Source: an uncultured Solobacterium sp.
Lineage (GTDB): Bacteria > Bacillota_I > Bacilli_A > Erysipelotrichales > Erysipelotrichaceae
Direction: 5' to 3'
Length of the DNA: 64,000 bases
NCBI GenBank assembly: GCA_900546285.1
Contig: URCJ01000004.1
Coordinates: forward strand, 5,355-69,354
Of the stretch, positions 56,998 through 64,000 are shown piece after piece; position 1 is the first letter of the stretch, and each line of letters begins with the position of its first letter. The notes beneath the pieces were generated by a model. That model did no database searches. It saw only the letters and a list, made by a program, of their open reading frames with translations, and was not told the DNA's origin. A program made the position numbers and the translations under genes.

Positions 56998-57129
56998 TTA
57001 CCAACACCTTCCTTGACATTCACATTTTAAGTTTACATTTTTTGGTTCTTTAGCATAATCACCAAATTCAGTTGGCAAGAAAAGAATTGTAATCATTAGT
57101 AAAATGATTAATTTTTGCTTCGATTTCAT
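56998..57129 (-). CDS. 43-aa Cys-rich exported peptide
   Basis: The peptide reads MKSKQKLIILLMITILFLPT followed by a 23-residue tail ending NLKCECQGRCW, with Cys36, Cys38 and Cys42 and a C-terminal Trp. The basic start and hydrophobic stretch form a signal peptide. AAAGGAG lies nine to ten bases before ATG 57129, one of the best Shine-Dalgarno sites in the region, so the frame is likely translated. It is the first gene of an operon divergent from an RRNPP-like regulator and could be a signalling pheromone or small antimicrobial; neither is proven. Confidence 0.72.
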   Translation of the reverse strand: MKSKQKLIILLMITILFLPTEFGDYAKEPKNVNLKCECQGRCW

Positions 57130-57268
57130 AATGAATTTTCTCCTTTATTTGACTTCAATATACTTAATTATTTTAAAAATTTGTTTAATTTTTGAATAAA
57201 AAGAACTAAATTAAGAATTTTATTCGCAATTTATAAAAAATTAGTCAAATCTTTAATAAAATAGAGAC
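57130..57268. promoter_or_regulatory. Divergent promoter region of the peptide operon and its regulator
   Basis: This 139-bp gap is extremely AT-rich. On the plus strand TAAAAT (57257-57262) lies six bases before the regulator ATG. On the minus strand a TATATT (about 57168-57163) lies upstream of the peptide gene. Repeated AATTTTT/AAAAATT tracts give many weak dyads, and no clean operator stands out by eye. Confidence 0.5.
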
Positions 57269-58483
57269 ATGGATACAGGGGTAATTGATTTAGAAACACT
57301 AGGTGGCATCTTTAAACATTATAGAAATATAAGTGGTTTTTCTAGAGAAGACTTAAGTTATGATGTTGTCTCAGCTAGTACTGTTCAAAGAATCGAAAAT
57401 GGTGTTCCCATTAAGAACATTTCTTTTTATGAAAAATTTGCGAATAAATTAGGCTATGATTTTTTATCGGATGAAAATCCTTATATAGAATTATCTGAAC
57501 TCATTGTAAGTTTTATAAATAGTATCAATAGGGTTCCTTATAAAAGACTTTTACAATTAGAAGAAAAGATTATTCATTTTAATATTAAGTATCAAAAATA
57601 TATCTATATTAATGAACTTTCGCTTCTTCCTATAACTGCCCTTAAAATATATAAAGACAGCTTCGATATTGATATATCATATATCGATTTAATTAAAGAT
57701 GTTTATCCTTATTTGAAAGGTGATTTAAGGACAATCTCAGATTATATTTTATATAAGTTAAGTTTTGAATATTATTATAATGAAGAATTTAAAAAATATT
57801 CTGTATATGGAAAGGGCCTACAAGATAAGCCGATTTTCTTTTTTGACAATATCTACTACGATATTGATAATTACAACCTTGTATGTATCTATGAAAAATA
57901 TAAAGATGAATTAAATTCTAATATTAAAAATAAGGTAGAACTATTTTCAATATATTCTAACTTAGCTTGTTGCGAACTTAATCTCGATAGACACGAAAAT
58001 GCCTATAATCATTTAAAAAACGCTTTGGAAATTGAAAATATTAGAGAATATTTACCCGATACAGTCTATTTAAAAACCATCAAAAGATTTGGGATAATAA
58101 ATTTTTATACTTCTAAATATCAAGATGCCATTAAATGTTTTGAATACGTTAGAAAAAAGAGTCCTCTTATTCTTGATTTTAACTATATTTTCTTGTTTAA
58201 TTCATTAGAAAAAATAGGTGCAAATAATGTGATTTTAGATATTGTTGAAAATGATAAAAAATATATAAAAAGTTCAATTCTTAAAAATGTTTTTAATTAC
58301 TATAAAGAAAAACATACAACTAATGATATTAATATATTGGAAAATATTATTTGTGAGAAATTAACCATGGAAAAACTAGTTTCGAAAATTTATTATGATA
58401 TTTTCTTGGAAGATCTTAAAAACATAGTAAAAATCAACAATCATTATAAGAAACTATATATCTACACTGAAAATAATGATTAA
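57269..58483 (+). CDS. RRNPP/Rgg-like regulator (HTH plus TPR-type repeats)
   Basis: The 404-aa protein has an N-terminal HTH (about 8-65; GGIFKHYRNISGFSREDLS, STVQRIENG) followed by an all-helical region with TPR-like repeats, for example SNLACCELNLDRHENAYNHLKNALE and RFGIINFYTSKYQDAIKCFEYVRK. This architecture is that of Rgg/PlcR/PrgX regulators, which bind re-imported peptides. It is divergent from a gene for a small exported peptide, which is the usual arrangement of such systems. It starts six bases after TAAAAT and is richer in A/T than neighbouring genes. Confidence 0.83.
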   Translation: MDTGVIDLETLGGIFKHYRNISGFSREDLSYDVVSASTVQRIENGVPIKNISFYEKFANKLGYDFLSDENPYIELSELIVSFINSINRVPYKRLLQLEEKIIHFNIKYQKYIYINELSLLPITALKIYKDSFDIDISYIDLIKDVYPYLKGDLRTISDYILYKLSFEYYYNEEFKKYSVYGKGLQDKPIFFFDNIYYDIDNYNLVCIYEKYKDELNSNIKNKVELFSIYSNLACCELNLDRHENAYNHLKNALEIENIREYLPDTVYLKTIKRFGIINFYTSKYQDAIKCFEYVRKKSPLILDFNYIFLFNSLEKIGANNVILDIVENDKKYIKSSILKNVFNYYKEKHTTNDINILENIICEKLTMEKLVSKIYYDIFLEDLKNIVKINNHYKKLYIYTENND

Positions 58484-58488
58484 AGATT

Positions 58489-58518
58489 AACAATGGTGAG
58501 CACATGCTCACCATTGTT
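58489..58518. terminator. Bidirectional palindromic terminator, right flank of the accessory locus
   Basis: AACAATGGTGAGCA (58489-58502) pairs with TGCTCACCATTGTT (58505-58518). The 22-bp core is identical to the terminator at 55.25 kb. It separates the convergent regulator and aminotransferase genes. Confidence 0.82.
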
Positions 58519-58521
58519 TGT

Positions 58522-59688
58522 TTAAATACTTAATTCAATATCTTTGATCTTTTTAGCTAAACCACTAACCTTATCAAGTGGTGTTGAACATAGACCAACT
58601 CTAATACCCTTATTAACCTTTACACAATAGATATGGTTTTCAATTAATAGAGCATGTAGCTTATCTCTAAATTCATTATCATACTTAATAGTCACAAAGA
58701 AACCATCATTATATGGATATAGATTCAAACCTACTTCATTACTTTCTTTGATGAATAAGTCAGTACGTTGTTTCAAAAGATTACGGTATTCATTTAATTC
58801 AGCTTTAAATTCATCAAAATGATTATTCAAGACATTAGTAATCGCAATCATTGAGCCATTATTACAGCTACCATATGTAGTTCTAATATGCTTCTCACAT
58901 TGATTAATAAACAAGTCTACAAACTCTTTATCTTTATTAATAATGATTAGAGCACCAAGTCTTTGGCCATAATAAGAGAAAGTCTTTGAACAAGAAGCTG
59001 CCACAAAAGTTAAAACATGCTCACCCATCTCACCAATCAAAGCTAAATAATCTTTATAATCTTTACTATATGCATAATCAATATAAGCTATATCATTAAG
59101 TAAGATTGCTTCCTTTGTTTCATTTAAAGTCTTAGTGATCTTCTTCCATTCTTCATATGAATAAGATAAACCACATGGATTTTCACATGGTGAATTAATT
59201 ACCACAAAAGGTCTTTCATTCTCCTTAATTAATGAACACAGCTGATCTACATCATACGGATCATAAACTAAGGCTTTAAGATTTCTTTCAACCAACATTT
59301 GTCTATAGTTGCCCCAAGCAATCTCAGGGATAATAACTGTATCATCTTCATTTAGACATAAATCTAAGGCTAGAGCGATACCACCAGTACCACCTGCAAC
59401 CGCAACTGCCTCACCATTACACTTATCTTCTAAAACGAATTTAGTAATAGCTTCTCTAAAGTCAGGATTGCCACATGGACTTTTCGCATAAGCTGTCTTT
59501 TCAGCACTTGTTAGTTCATCATAACATTTGTAGACACTCTTAAAACACGCAATCTTGCCATCTTCACCACATAAAGAGCCAATAGTAGCATTAATAGTAC
59601 TTGGATCATTATCTGCCTTAGCTAGACCAGATACCGCAAATACAGCGTCTTTGAAAATTGACAATTCTTTATTCTTCTTAAAAAACAT
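58522..59688 (-). CDS. Class I/II aminotransferase
   Basis: The 388-aa fold-type I PLP enzyme has the phosphate-loop region AVAGGTGGIALALDLC, NSPCENPCGLSYSYEEW, the PLP lysine in CSKTFSYYGQRLG, and a C-terminal domain. It most resembles aspartate or aromatic amino acid aminotransferases, but the residues that set specificity cannot be assigned. I chose ATG 59688, nine bases after GAGGG; longer readings would run into the divergent cyclophilin gene. It is transcribed alone. Confidence 0.88.
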   Translation of the reverse strand: MFFKKNKELSIFKDAVFAVSGLAKADNDPSTINATIGSLCGEDGKIACFKSVYKCYDELTSAEKTAYAKSPCGNPDFREAITKFVLEDKCNGEAVAVAGGTGGIALALDLCLNEDDTVIIPEIAWGNYRQMLVERNLKALVYDPYDVDQLCSLIKENERPFVVINSPCENPCGLSYSYEEWKKITKTLNETKEAILLNDIAYIDYAYSKDYKDYLALIGEMGEHVLTFVAASCSKTFSYYGQRLGALIIINKDKEFVDLFINQCEKHIRTTYGSCNNGSMIAITNVLNNHFDEFKAELNEYRNLLKQRTDLFIKESNEVGLNLYPYNDGFFVTIKYDNEFRDKLHALLIENHIYCVKVNKGIRVGLCSTPLDKVSGLAKKIKDIELSI

Positions 59689-59767
59689 ATTTTTTACCCT
59701 CATAGTAATATAATACAACTTTTGTAAATTGAAAAGATAGTTTAAGATAATATAGGAGGATATGAAA

Positions 59768-60238
59768 ATGTTAGTAATTGAAATGAACGATGGAAAAGTG
59801 ATGAAGTTTGAATTAGATCCAGAAAATGCTCCTATCACTTGTGCTAATATGGAAAAATTAGCTAACGAAGGATTCTATGATGGTTTAATCTTCCACCGTA
59901 TTATCAAAGATTTTATGATTCAAGGTGGTGACCCTGAAGGTACTGGTATTGGTGGCTCTGATGAAGAAATCAAGGGCGAATTCATTGGCAATGGTGTTGT
60001 GAATAATCATAAGCACAAAAGAGGCACTATCTCTATGGCACGTGCTCAAGATCCAAACAGTGCATCATCACAATTCTTTATTTGCCACGTAGATACACCA
60101 TTCTTAGATGGTCAATACGCAGCATTCGGTGATATGGTAGAAGGTTTTGAAGTCTTAGATGAACTTGCAAGTGTTAAGACAAGCTTCAACGATAGACCAG
60201 TTAATCCACCAGTAATTAAAACAATTTACGTTAAATAA
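59768..60238 (+). CDS. Cyclophilin-type peptidyl-prolyl cis-trans isomerase
   Basis: The 156-aa protein is a single cyclophilin domain: FHRIIKDFMIQGGDPEGTGIGGSD, RGTISMARAQDPNSASSQFFICH and LDGQYAAFGDMVEG contain the Arg, Phe, Met, Gln and Phe/His active-site residues. No signal peptide, so it is a cytosolic folding helper. Of two close ATGs, 59768 is eight bases after GGAGG and is preferred; 59762 is only two bases away from it. Confidence 0.93.
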   Translation: MLVIEMNDGKVMKFELDPENAPITCANMEKLANEGFYDGLIFHRIIKDFMIQGGDPEGTGIGGSDEEIKGEFIGNGVVNNHKHKRGTISMARAQDPNSASSQFFICHVDTPFLDGQYAAFGDMVEGFEVLDELASVKTSFNDRPVNPPVIKTIYVK

Positions 60239-60264
60239 AAGGAAACAATTCGTTTCCTTTTATT
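60237..60264. terminator. Bidirectional terminator between cyclophilin and serine dehydratase genes
   Basis: AAAAGGAAAC (60237-60246) pairs with GTTTCCTTTT (60252-60261) around a short loop. It separates the convergent stops and ends in T-runs both ways. Confidence 0.82.
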
Positions 60265-61463
60265 TAACATCCTTCAGGTTTCTTACAAGGAACAACCTCA
60301 GCTAGACCACCAAGAGAAGTTTCCCTTAATTCCATCGCAATCTTTTGCCCTGTATACTTCATAGTCTCAACAATCATATCAAAGCTTACAATATTGTCTT
60401 TAATATGACTTAAATATTTCGCATACAACATAGAATCAATAGCTCTTAAAGCACCAATACCATTTCTTTCAATACAAGGTACTTGTACATAACCACCAAC
60501 CGGATCACATGTTAGTCCAAGATTATGTTCAATGGCAATCTCGGCCGCATATTCAATTGATTTAGCTGGTAATTTTTCTAAATATGAGGCGAAAGCACTA
60601 GCCATAGCAGTAGCACTGCCTATTTCAGCTTGGCAACCTCCAACAGCACCCGAAATAGAAGCATTAGTCTTAATCAAATTGCCAAATAAGCCGGCAACTG
60701 CTAAGCCATCAGCTAAGTCACTTAATTCAAATCCCTTTTTATAGTATTTATATAAAACCGAACTTAAGACACCGCAACTTCCTAAAGTTGGTGCTGTAAC
60801 CACAATCTTACCACATGCATTTTCTTCTAAAGCTGCATAAGCATAAGAACTTAAAAATAATTTTTCTTTAATAGCTTCATCACTACATTTCTTAGCCTCA
60901 TTATTTAAAGAAGCAGCTACTCTTTTAAGCTTTAAAGGTCCTGGCAAATCACCACTTGTAGCTAAACCATTATCGATTTCCGCAATCATCTGTTTAGCTA
61001 CTTCTAATAGATATTCTTTAATATTAGGTTCGAAACAATAAATATAGCCTGCATAATCTAAATCATTATGTAAACAAAATTCATTAATCGAATTAAGTGA
61101 ATTATGAGGATAGACATTTGGATCAACAATACTCTCAATCCCTTTTACTTTTATAGCACCACCACCTGTAGAATAAATTACAAGCTCATCACTAGTACCC
61201 TCTTCAAAAACCATTGTATTAGGATTTTCATCATAACTCTCGTTTTTAAAAATAATAGTAACTTTCTTAGGCTTAAAAGTATCCTCAATAATCTTATCTG
61301 ACATATGACCCCTTCCTGTTAGGGCAAGAGAGCCATATAAAGTAACTGTATATTCATCCTTGTTATATTTATCCATGTAATATAAACAAGCATTTCTAAC
61401 ACCTAATGTATGGGAGCTAGAGGGTCCCGGACCTATTCTATATAATTCTTTTAATGATTCCAT
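60264..61463 (-). CDS. sdaA: L-serine dehydratase, iron-sulfur type, single chain
   Basis: The 399-aa protein fuses the beta domain (GPGPSSSHTLGVRNA at the start) to the alpha domain, in which three cysteines in PTLGSCGVL, AVGGCQAEIG and GLTCDPVGG should ligate the [4Fe-4S] cluster. It deaminates L-serine to pyruvate and ammonia, and is oxygen-sensitive. The ATG at 61463 lies six bases after TAAAAT (61475-61470) inside the end of the upstream membrane-protein gene, which it overlaps by 13 bases. No Shine-Dalgarno site is present. Confidence 0.93.
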   Translation of the reverse strand: MESLKELYRIGPGPSSSHTLGVRNACLYYMDKYNKDEYTVTLYGSLALTGRGHMSDKIIEDTFKPKKVTIIFKNESYDENPNTMVFEEGTSDELVIYSTGGGAIKVKGIESIVDPNVYPHNSLNSINEFCLHNDLDYAGYIYCFEPNIKEYLLEVAKQMIAEIDNGLATSGDLPGPLKLKRVAASLNNEAKKCSDEAIKEKLFLSSYAYAALEENACGKIVVTAPTLGSCGVLSSVLYKYYKKGFELSDLADGLAVAGLFGNLIKTNASISGAVGGCQAEIGSATAMASAFASYLEKLPAKSIEYAAEIAIEHNLGLTCDPVGGYVQVPCIERNGIGALRAIDSMLYAKYLSHIKDNIVSFDMIVETMKYTGQKIAMELRETSLGGLAEVVPCKKPEGC

Positions 61464-61942
61464 ACTCTCATTTTAATACGAGAACCTGTTATTTTCTTAA
61501 CCATTTGTATACTCATCAACAAGAAGGAAGGTACAAAGATTAAAGCGTTATAGACATATAGATTATGAATATAGATATAATCGCTTGTTACACTTGATAA
61601 TAAAATTGTTATACCTACAAATGTTAGGAAACTTACTGAAACAAAAAGATAAATTTCCATAAGACTATTCACATTTAATCTGCCTAGATATTCTGATAAG
61701 TTAGCACTTACTAGTGCTTCAGTTATTAGGAAAGTGTAAGATATGAGATTCTTATCAAAATATCCTAGATTGAAAACTATAATATTAAATACTAATGTAA
61801 TAATCGCAATACTAATATAGCGCCAGCAAATTTTTCTTGTATCACTTAATAATAGAAACATTAGAAACAAGAGTATCGCAAGAATCTCCATCTTATTTAA
61901 ATAAAAGCCCCATCCAATCATCAAAGTCCATAACACGTACAT
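61451..61942 (-). CDS. Multi-pass membrane protein, unknown
   Basis: The 163-aa product has about five hydrophobic helices with few charges (TLMIGWGFYLNKMEILAILL, SVSFLTFVGITILLSSV). No family is recognised. A strong AAGGAGG lies before ATG 61942. It overlaps the serine dehydratase start, so it could be a partner such as a small transporter accessory, but nothing in the sequence proves that. Confidence 0.7.
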   Translation of the reverse strand: MYVLWTLMIGWGFYLNKMEILAILLFLMFLLLSDTRKICWRYISIAIITLVFNIIVFNLGYFDKNLISYTFLITEALVSANLSEYLGRLNVNSLMEIYLFVSVSFLTFVGITILLSSVTSDYIYIHNLYVYNALIFVPSFLLMSIQMVKKITGSRIKMRVWNH

Positions 61943-61990
61943 CTTTTCTTCCTCCTTGTGTCATTAATATATAATGAATACAATTTGTCA

Positions 61991-62019
61991 TTGTCCAAAT
62001 AATTGGACAATACTATAAT
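61991..62019 (+). promoter_or_regulatory. WYL-regulator promoter with an overlapping palindrome
   Basis: TTGTCCAA (61991-61998) and TTGGACAA (62003-62010) form a perfect 8-bp inverted repeat with a 4-bp centre. TTGTCC also acts as -35, with TATAAT at 62014-62019 and 17 bp between. The operator thus covers the promoter and suggests autoregulation. Confidence 0.65.
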
Positions 62020-62025
62020 TGGGTT

Positions 62026-62952
62026 ATGGAAAAGAATAATAAGAAAAGAATATTATATTTGATTGAAATATTAAAGAAAAATTCAAACTTTGACAAGCAT
62101 TTAAGTTTAGATGAAATCATTTCTTTACTTGAACACAAGAATATTAGAGTAGATAATCGTAAGACTCTTTATGATGATTTTAAGATACTTAATGAATGCG
62201 ACATTAATGTTGAATATGATAATGGTTATTATCTATTAGATTGTCCCTTTAATCTATCTGAAATTAAAATAATTCAGGATTCTATCAATTCATTAAAGAA
62301 TCTAGATACATCTTTTAAAAACGATCTAAACAATAAGTTATATTCATTTATTTCTAGCGATGAAGAAAAACTATTAGAAGAAATTAAATATACAAATACT
62401 CAAAAGACTCAAAAGCTGCTTCCAAAGATGGAAGATATTTTAGAAGCTATTAGAACTCATAAGATGATAAGTATCACTACCAAGAATAATCAAATTCAAG
62501 ATGTCTTTCCCATCTTTATCCATCGTGCCAATGACTATTATTATTTCTATTTTCATTATCAAGACAGCACTAAGATATACCATTATCGTTTTGATAATAT
62601 TAAAGATGTTCTTATTAAAGATACATTAGATAACATAAACATTCCAACCAAAAAGATTATAAGTCATATCAATGAATCAAGTAATTCTTTTTATACTAAA
62701 GAAACTACTAAGGTAAATATCACCATATCAGATTCGAGCCCAGATTCGTGCCCAAAAACAATAAACAGACTTCTTGATGACTTCCCTGGCGTTATCATCA
62801 ACAAGAATAAAGCTACTTTGTTTGTATCAATTAATCAAATCTTCTTTTCTAAGATTCTAGCCTACGGCAATGAAATAAAAATAAGCGATGAGACAATCGC
62901 TTATCAATACGTTGAATATTTAAAGAGTATTCAAAATAATTATTTAGATTAA
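62026..62952 (+). CDS. WYL-domain transcriptional regulator
   Basis: The 308-aa protein has an N-terminal winged helix (KRILYLIEILKKNSN, VDNRKTLYDDFKILNE) and a WYL-like ligand-binding domain (about 135-230; MISITTKNNQIQDVFPIFIHRANDYYYFYFHYQ, YHYRFDNIKDV) plus a C-terminal WCX region. WYL regulators sense small ligands or nucleic acids and are often found with stress or defence genes; here its target is unclear. The ATG lies six bases after TATAAT. It overlaps the MATE remnant by nine bases, in convergent orientation. Confidence 0.85.
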   Translation: MEKNNKKRILYLIEILKKNSNFDKHLSLDEIISLLEHKNIRVDNRKTLYDDFKILNECDINVEYDNGYYLLDCPFNLSEIKIIQDSINSLKNLDTSFKNDLNNKLYSFISSDEEKLLEEIKYTNTQKTQKLLPKMEDILEAIRTHKMISITTKNNQIQDVFPIFIHRANDYYYFYFHYQDSTKIYHYRFDNIKDVLIKDTLDNINIPTKKIISHINESSNSFYTKETTKVNITISDSSPDSCPKTINRLLDDFPGVIINKNKATLFVSINQIFFSKILAYGNEIKISDETIAYQYVEYLKSIQNNYLD

Positions 62953-63210
62953 TAATTTCTTTTTATTTAGAATATAGTATCCAAAACCAAACAAATCAGC
63001 CAAGAACCAGCCAATAGGAACTGACCACCAGATACCAACAACACCAACTATAGAAGATAGGATATAGGCTAATAAAACCCTTGTACCAAGCGAAATGATA
63101 GTTAAGACTAAACTCATAGCAGGTTTACCAATCGCCCGATATAGGCCATATAGAAGGAACAAACAACCTATGCCAAGATAAAAGCTACCTTCTATTCTTA
63201 GCTGACTACT
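62944..63210 (-). pseudogene. C-terminal remnant of a MATE efflux transporter
   Basis: The readable frame gives RIEGSFYLGIGCLFLLYGLY, RAIGKPAM and the final MATE helices with IWWSVPIGWFLADLFGFGYY, about 85 residues of a protein normally about 440-450 long. Reading upstream on the minus strand, the homology stops at about 63210, exactly where the right-end hairpin of an IS200/IS605-like element begins. The N-terminal four-fifths are not elsewhere in the window, so the gene is broken. Confidence 0.82.
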
Positions 63211-63500
63211 CCCACAGGCAAGCCAGTGGGGTTTACTACCAAGTTTAGCTTGTAATAGTACATCATTTTCAGACTTTGGAATACAAGTATAAATCTATTT
63301 AAGTAAGAACTTCTATTACCAAGCAGTCCAACGACCACATTAACGGTAAATTTCTATCTTACGATATGGAAGTATAATCAATCTCCCTTATGTTTATTTT
63401 ATACTATTTTGATTCCACTATTCAATACTTTGATTCTATTAATCTTAATTCTTTTAATTATGTGGCTTTCATCCCATAAGCAAGCCTATGGGGTTTTCGA
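63205..63500 (-). mobile_element. IS200/IS605-like non-autonomous element (PATE/MITE)
   Basis: Two imperfect hairpins lie in the same orientation about 260 bp apart: CCCATA/TATGGG (63473-63492) and CCCAC-GGC/GCC-GTGGG (63211-63230). Read on the minus strand, the right one is followed by GAGTAGTCAG, typical of IS605-family right ends, and the left one by GATGAAAGCC. Subterminal same-strand hairpins in place of inverted repeats, and no tnpA or tnpB, mark a non-autonomous IS200/IS605 derivative. Inside, a minus-strand TTGAAT-16-TATAAA promoter-like pair could drive an RNA that ends in the right hairpin. Boundaries are uncertain by a few bases. No ORF is visible in this stretch. Confidence 0.68.
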
Positions 63501-63506
63501 CACTAA

Positions 63507-64000
63507 TTAATAACATCTTCTTGCCTGGTAAAATTCTCTTTGCCAATAACCATTTCCTAATGTTGCAACCTGTACTGGTTTACCACTTGAAGGGGCATGT
63601 ACCATACGATTACCACCAATATAGATACCGACATGATGAACACCAGAATATGAACCATTTGAACTAAATAAAATAATATCACCAGCCTGCATAGAACCAC
63701 GATCTACCTGTGTTCCTACACCACATAATGTCTTGGTCGTATTTGATCCAATATTAACACCAGCCTGATAATGAGCCCAGTTAACTAGACCTGAACAGTC
63801 GAACTTAGTCCAGTTAGGGTTTGCAATCTGACTCATAGAGTGACATCCACCCCACACATACATATAGCCCTGACGTGTTAATGCCTTATTCGCAATTGCA
63901 AGCCCTCTTGCAGACTGATTAGCACTTGGAGCTGGTGCAGGTGTTGTATTCTGACTGCCTCCTCCATTATTAGAAGAACCACCATGATTTGATGAACCAC
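63507..64000 (-). CDS. NlpC/P60 cell-wall hydrolase, N-terminal part outside the window
   Basis: The frame is open from base 64000 to the stop at 63507 (164 codons). It begins in a Gly/Ser/Asn-rich, then Pro/Ala-rich linker (GGGSQNTTPAPAPSANQSAR) and continues into a complete NlpC/P60 domain with catalytic Cys in FDCSGLVNWAHYQAG, His in GVHHVGIYIGG and a third polar residue in MVHAPSSG. It is the C-terminal peptidoglycan endopeptidase domain of a larger secreted protein. The stop lies only a few bases from the left end of the IS200/IS605-like element. Confidence 0.9.
   Translation of the reverse strand, partial: GSSNHGGSSNNGGGSQNTTPAPAPSANQSARGLAIANKALTRQGYMYVWGGCHSMSQIANPNWTKFDCSGLVNWAHYQAGVNIGSNTTKTLCGVGTQVDRGSMQAGDIILFSSNGSYSGVHHVGIYIGGNRMVHAPSSGKPVQVATLGNGYWQREFYQARRCY

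Noticed and set aside
55244..58513. The two matching palindromes as CRISPR-like or phage att sites
   Set aside because: Only two copies exist, both sit at gene ends with T-rich flanks, and no integrase is present; they are terminators first.
63211..63230. Hairpin read as an ordinary terminator of the NlpC/P60 gene
   Set aside because: No T-run follows it on the minus strand, and its match to the hairpin at 63473 in the same orientation fits transposon ends better.

Overview
The window is an AT-rich, densely packed chromosomal segment from a Gram-positive Bacillota bacterium. Supporting this are PolC-type DNA polymerase III, PcrA, lipoproteins with classical lipoboxes, a GntR/PTS beta-glucoside locus, AzlCD, NfnAB and a single-chain Fe-S serine dehydratase. 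The gene set and style (anaerobic redox enzymes, low G+C, many overlapping genes) fit an Erysipelotrichia-like gut or oral anaerobe, but no rRNA is present, so the genus is open. The most unusual global property is translational: about half of the promoter-proximal genes have no Shine-Dalgarno site and instead show a -10 hexamer (TANNNT) exactly 6-7 nt before the ATG, which is the signature of leaderless mRNAs.

Layout. 1-2.5 kb: the 3'-truncated EF-G-like GTPase, an ankyrin protein behind a uORF/terminator leader, and a DUF5684 membrane protein. 2.5-4.3 kb: a YgjP-like metalloprotease divergent from a D-2-hydroxyacid dehydrogenase, then tRNA-His. 4.4-7.3 kb: a cysteine operon (cysK, cysE, thioredoxin-like lipoprotein, membrane protein) preceded by a leader peptide with four consecutive Cys codons and a terminator, that is, an apparent cysteine attenuator. 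7.3-9.3 kb: an ECF vitamin transporter S component divergent from a MocR regulator. 9.3-11.7 kb: NfnAB transhydrogenase. 11.7-14.9 kb: MTA/SAH nucleosidase, AzlCD, and FolD-FchA. 14.9-21.5 kb: a Ytr-like double ABC transporter with its GntR regulator and a kinase-less PASTA protein. 21.6-26 kb: a CDP-alcohol phosphatidyltransferase, a DMT transporter, a tandem P-II-like protein, a fused DUF1538 protein and uridine phosphorylase. 26-35 kb: tRNA-Trp, a candidate small RNA, gdhA, polC, rnc, recG, tRNA-Leu. 35-43 kb: acetyltransferases, pcrA, an RNA methyltransferase, a pseudouridine synthase, a VanY-like protein without its zinc ligands, and a second thioredoxin lipoprotein with a patatin. 43.9-48 kb: rhomboid, GNAT, GH2 glycosidase, lipase-like protein. 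48-52.3 kb: beta-glucoside PTS, GH1 and GntR with two operators. 52.3-55.2 kb: a zinc/cadmium efflux operon (separate HMA protein, P1B-2 ATPase, SmtB-type sensor) and ruvX. 55.2-58.5 kb: an accessory locus bracketed by two near-identical palindromic terminators. It holds an RRNPP-like regulator divergent from an operon of four secreted products, including a previously uncalled 43-aa Cys-rich peptide. 58.5-63 kb: aminotransferase, cyclophilin, serine dehydratase and a WYL regulator. 63-64 kb: a MATE gene remnant, an IS200/IS605-like non-autonomous element and the C-terminal part of an NlpC/P60 protein.

The strongest leads are the Cys-codon attenuator at 7.12-7.29 kb, the recurring leaderless start architecture, and the peptide/regulator locus at 55.2-58.5 kb. 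No CRISPR array, prophage or replication origin was seen.
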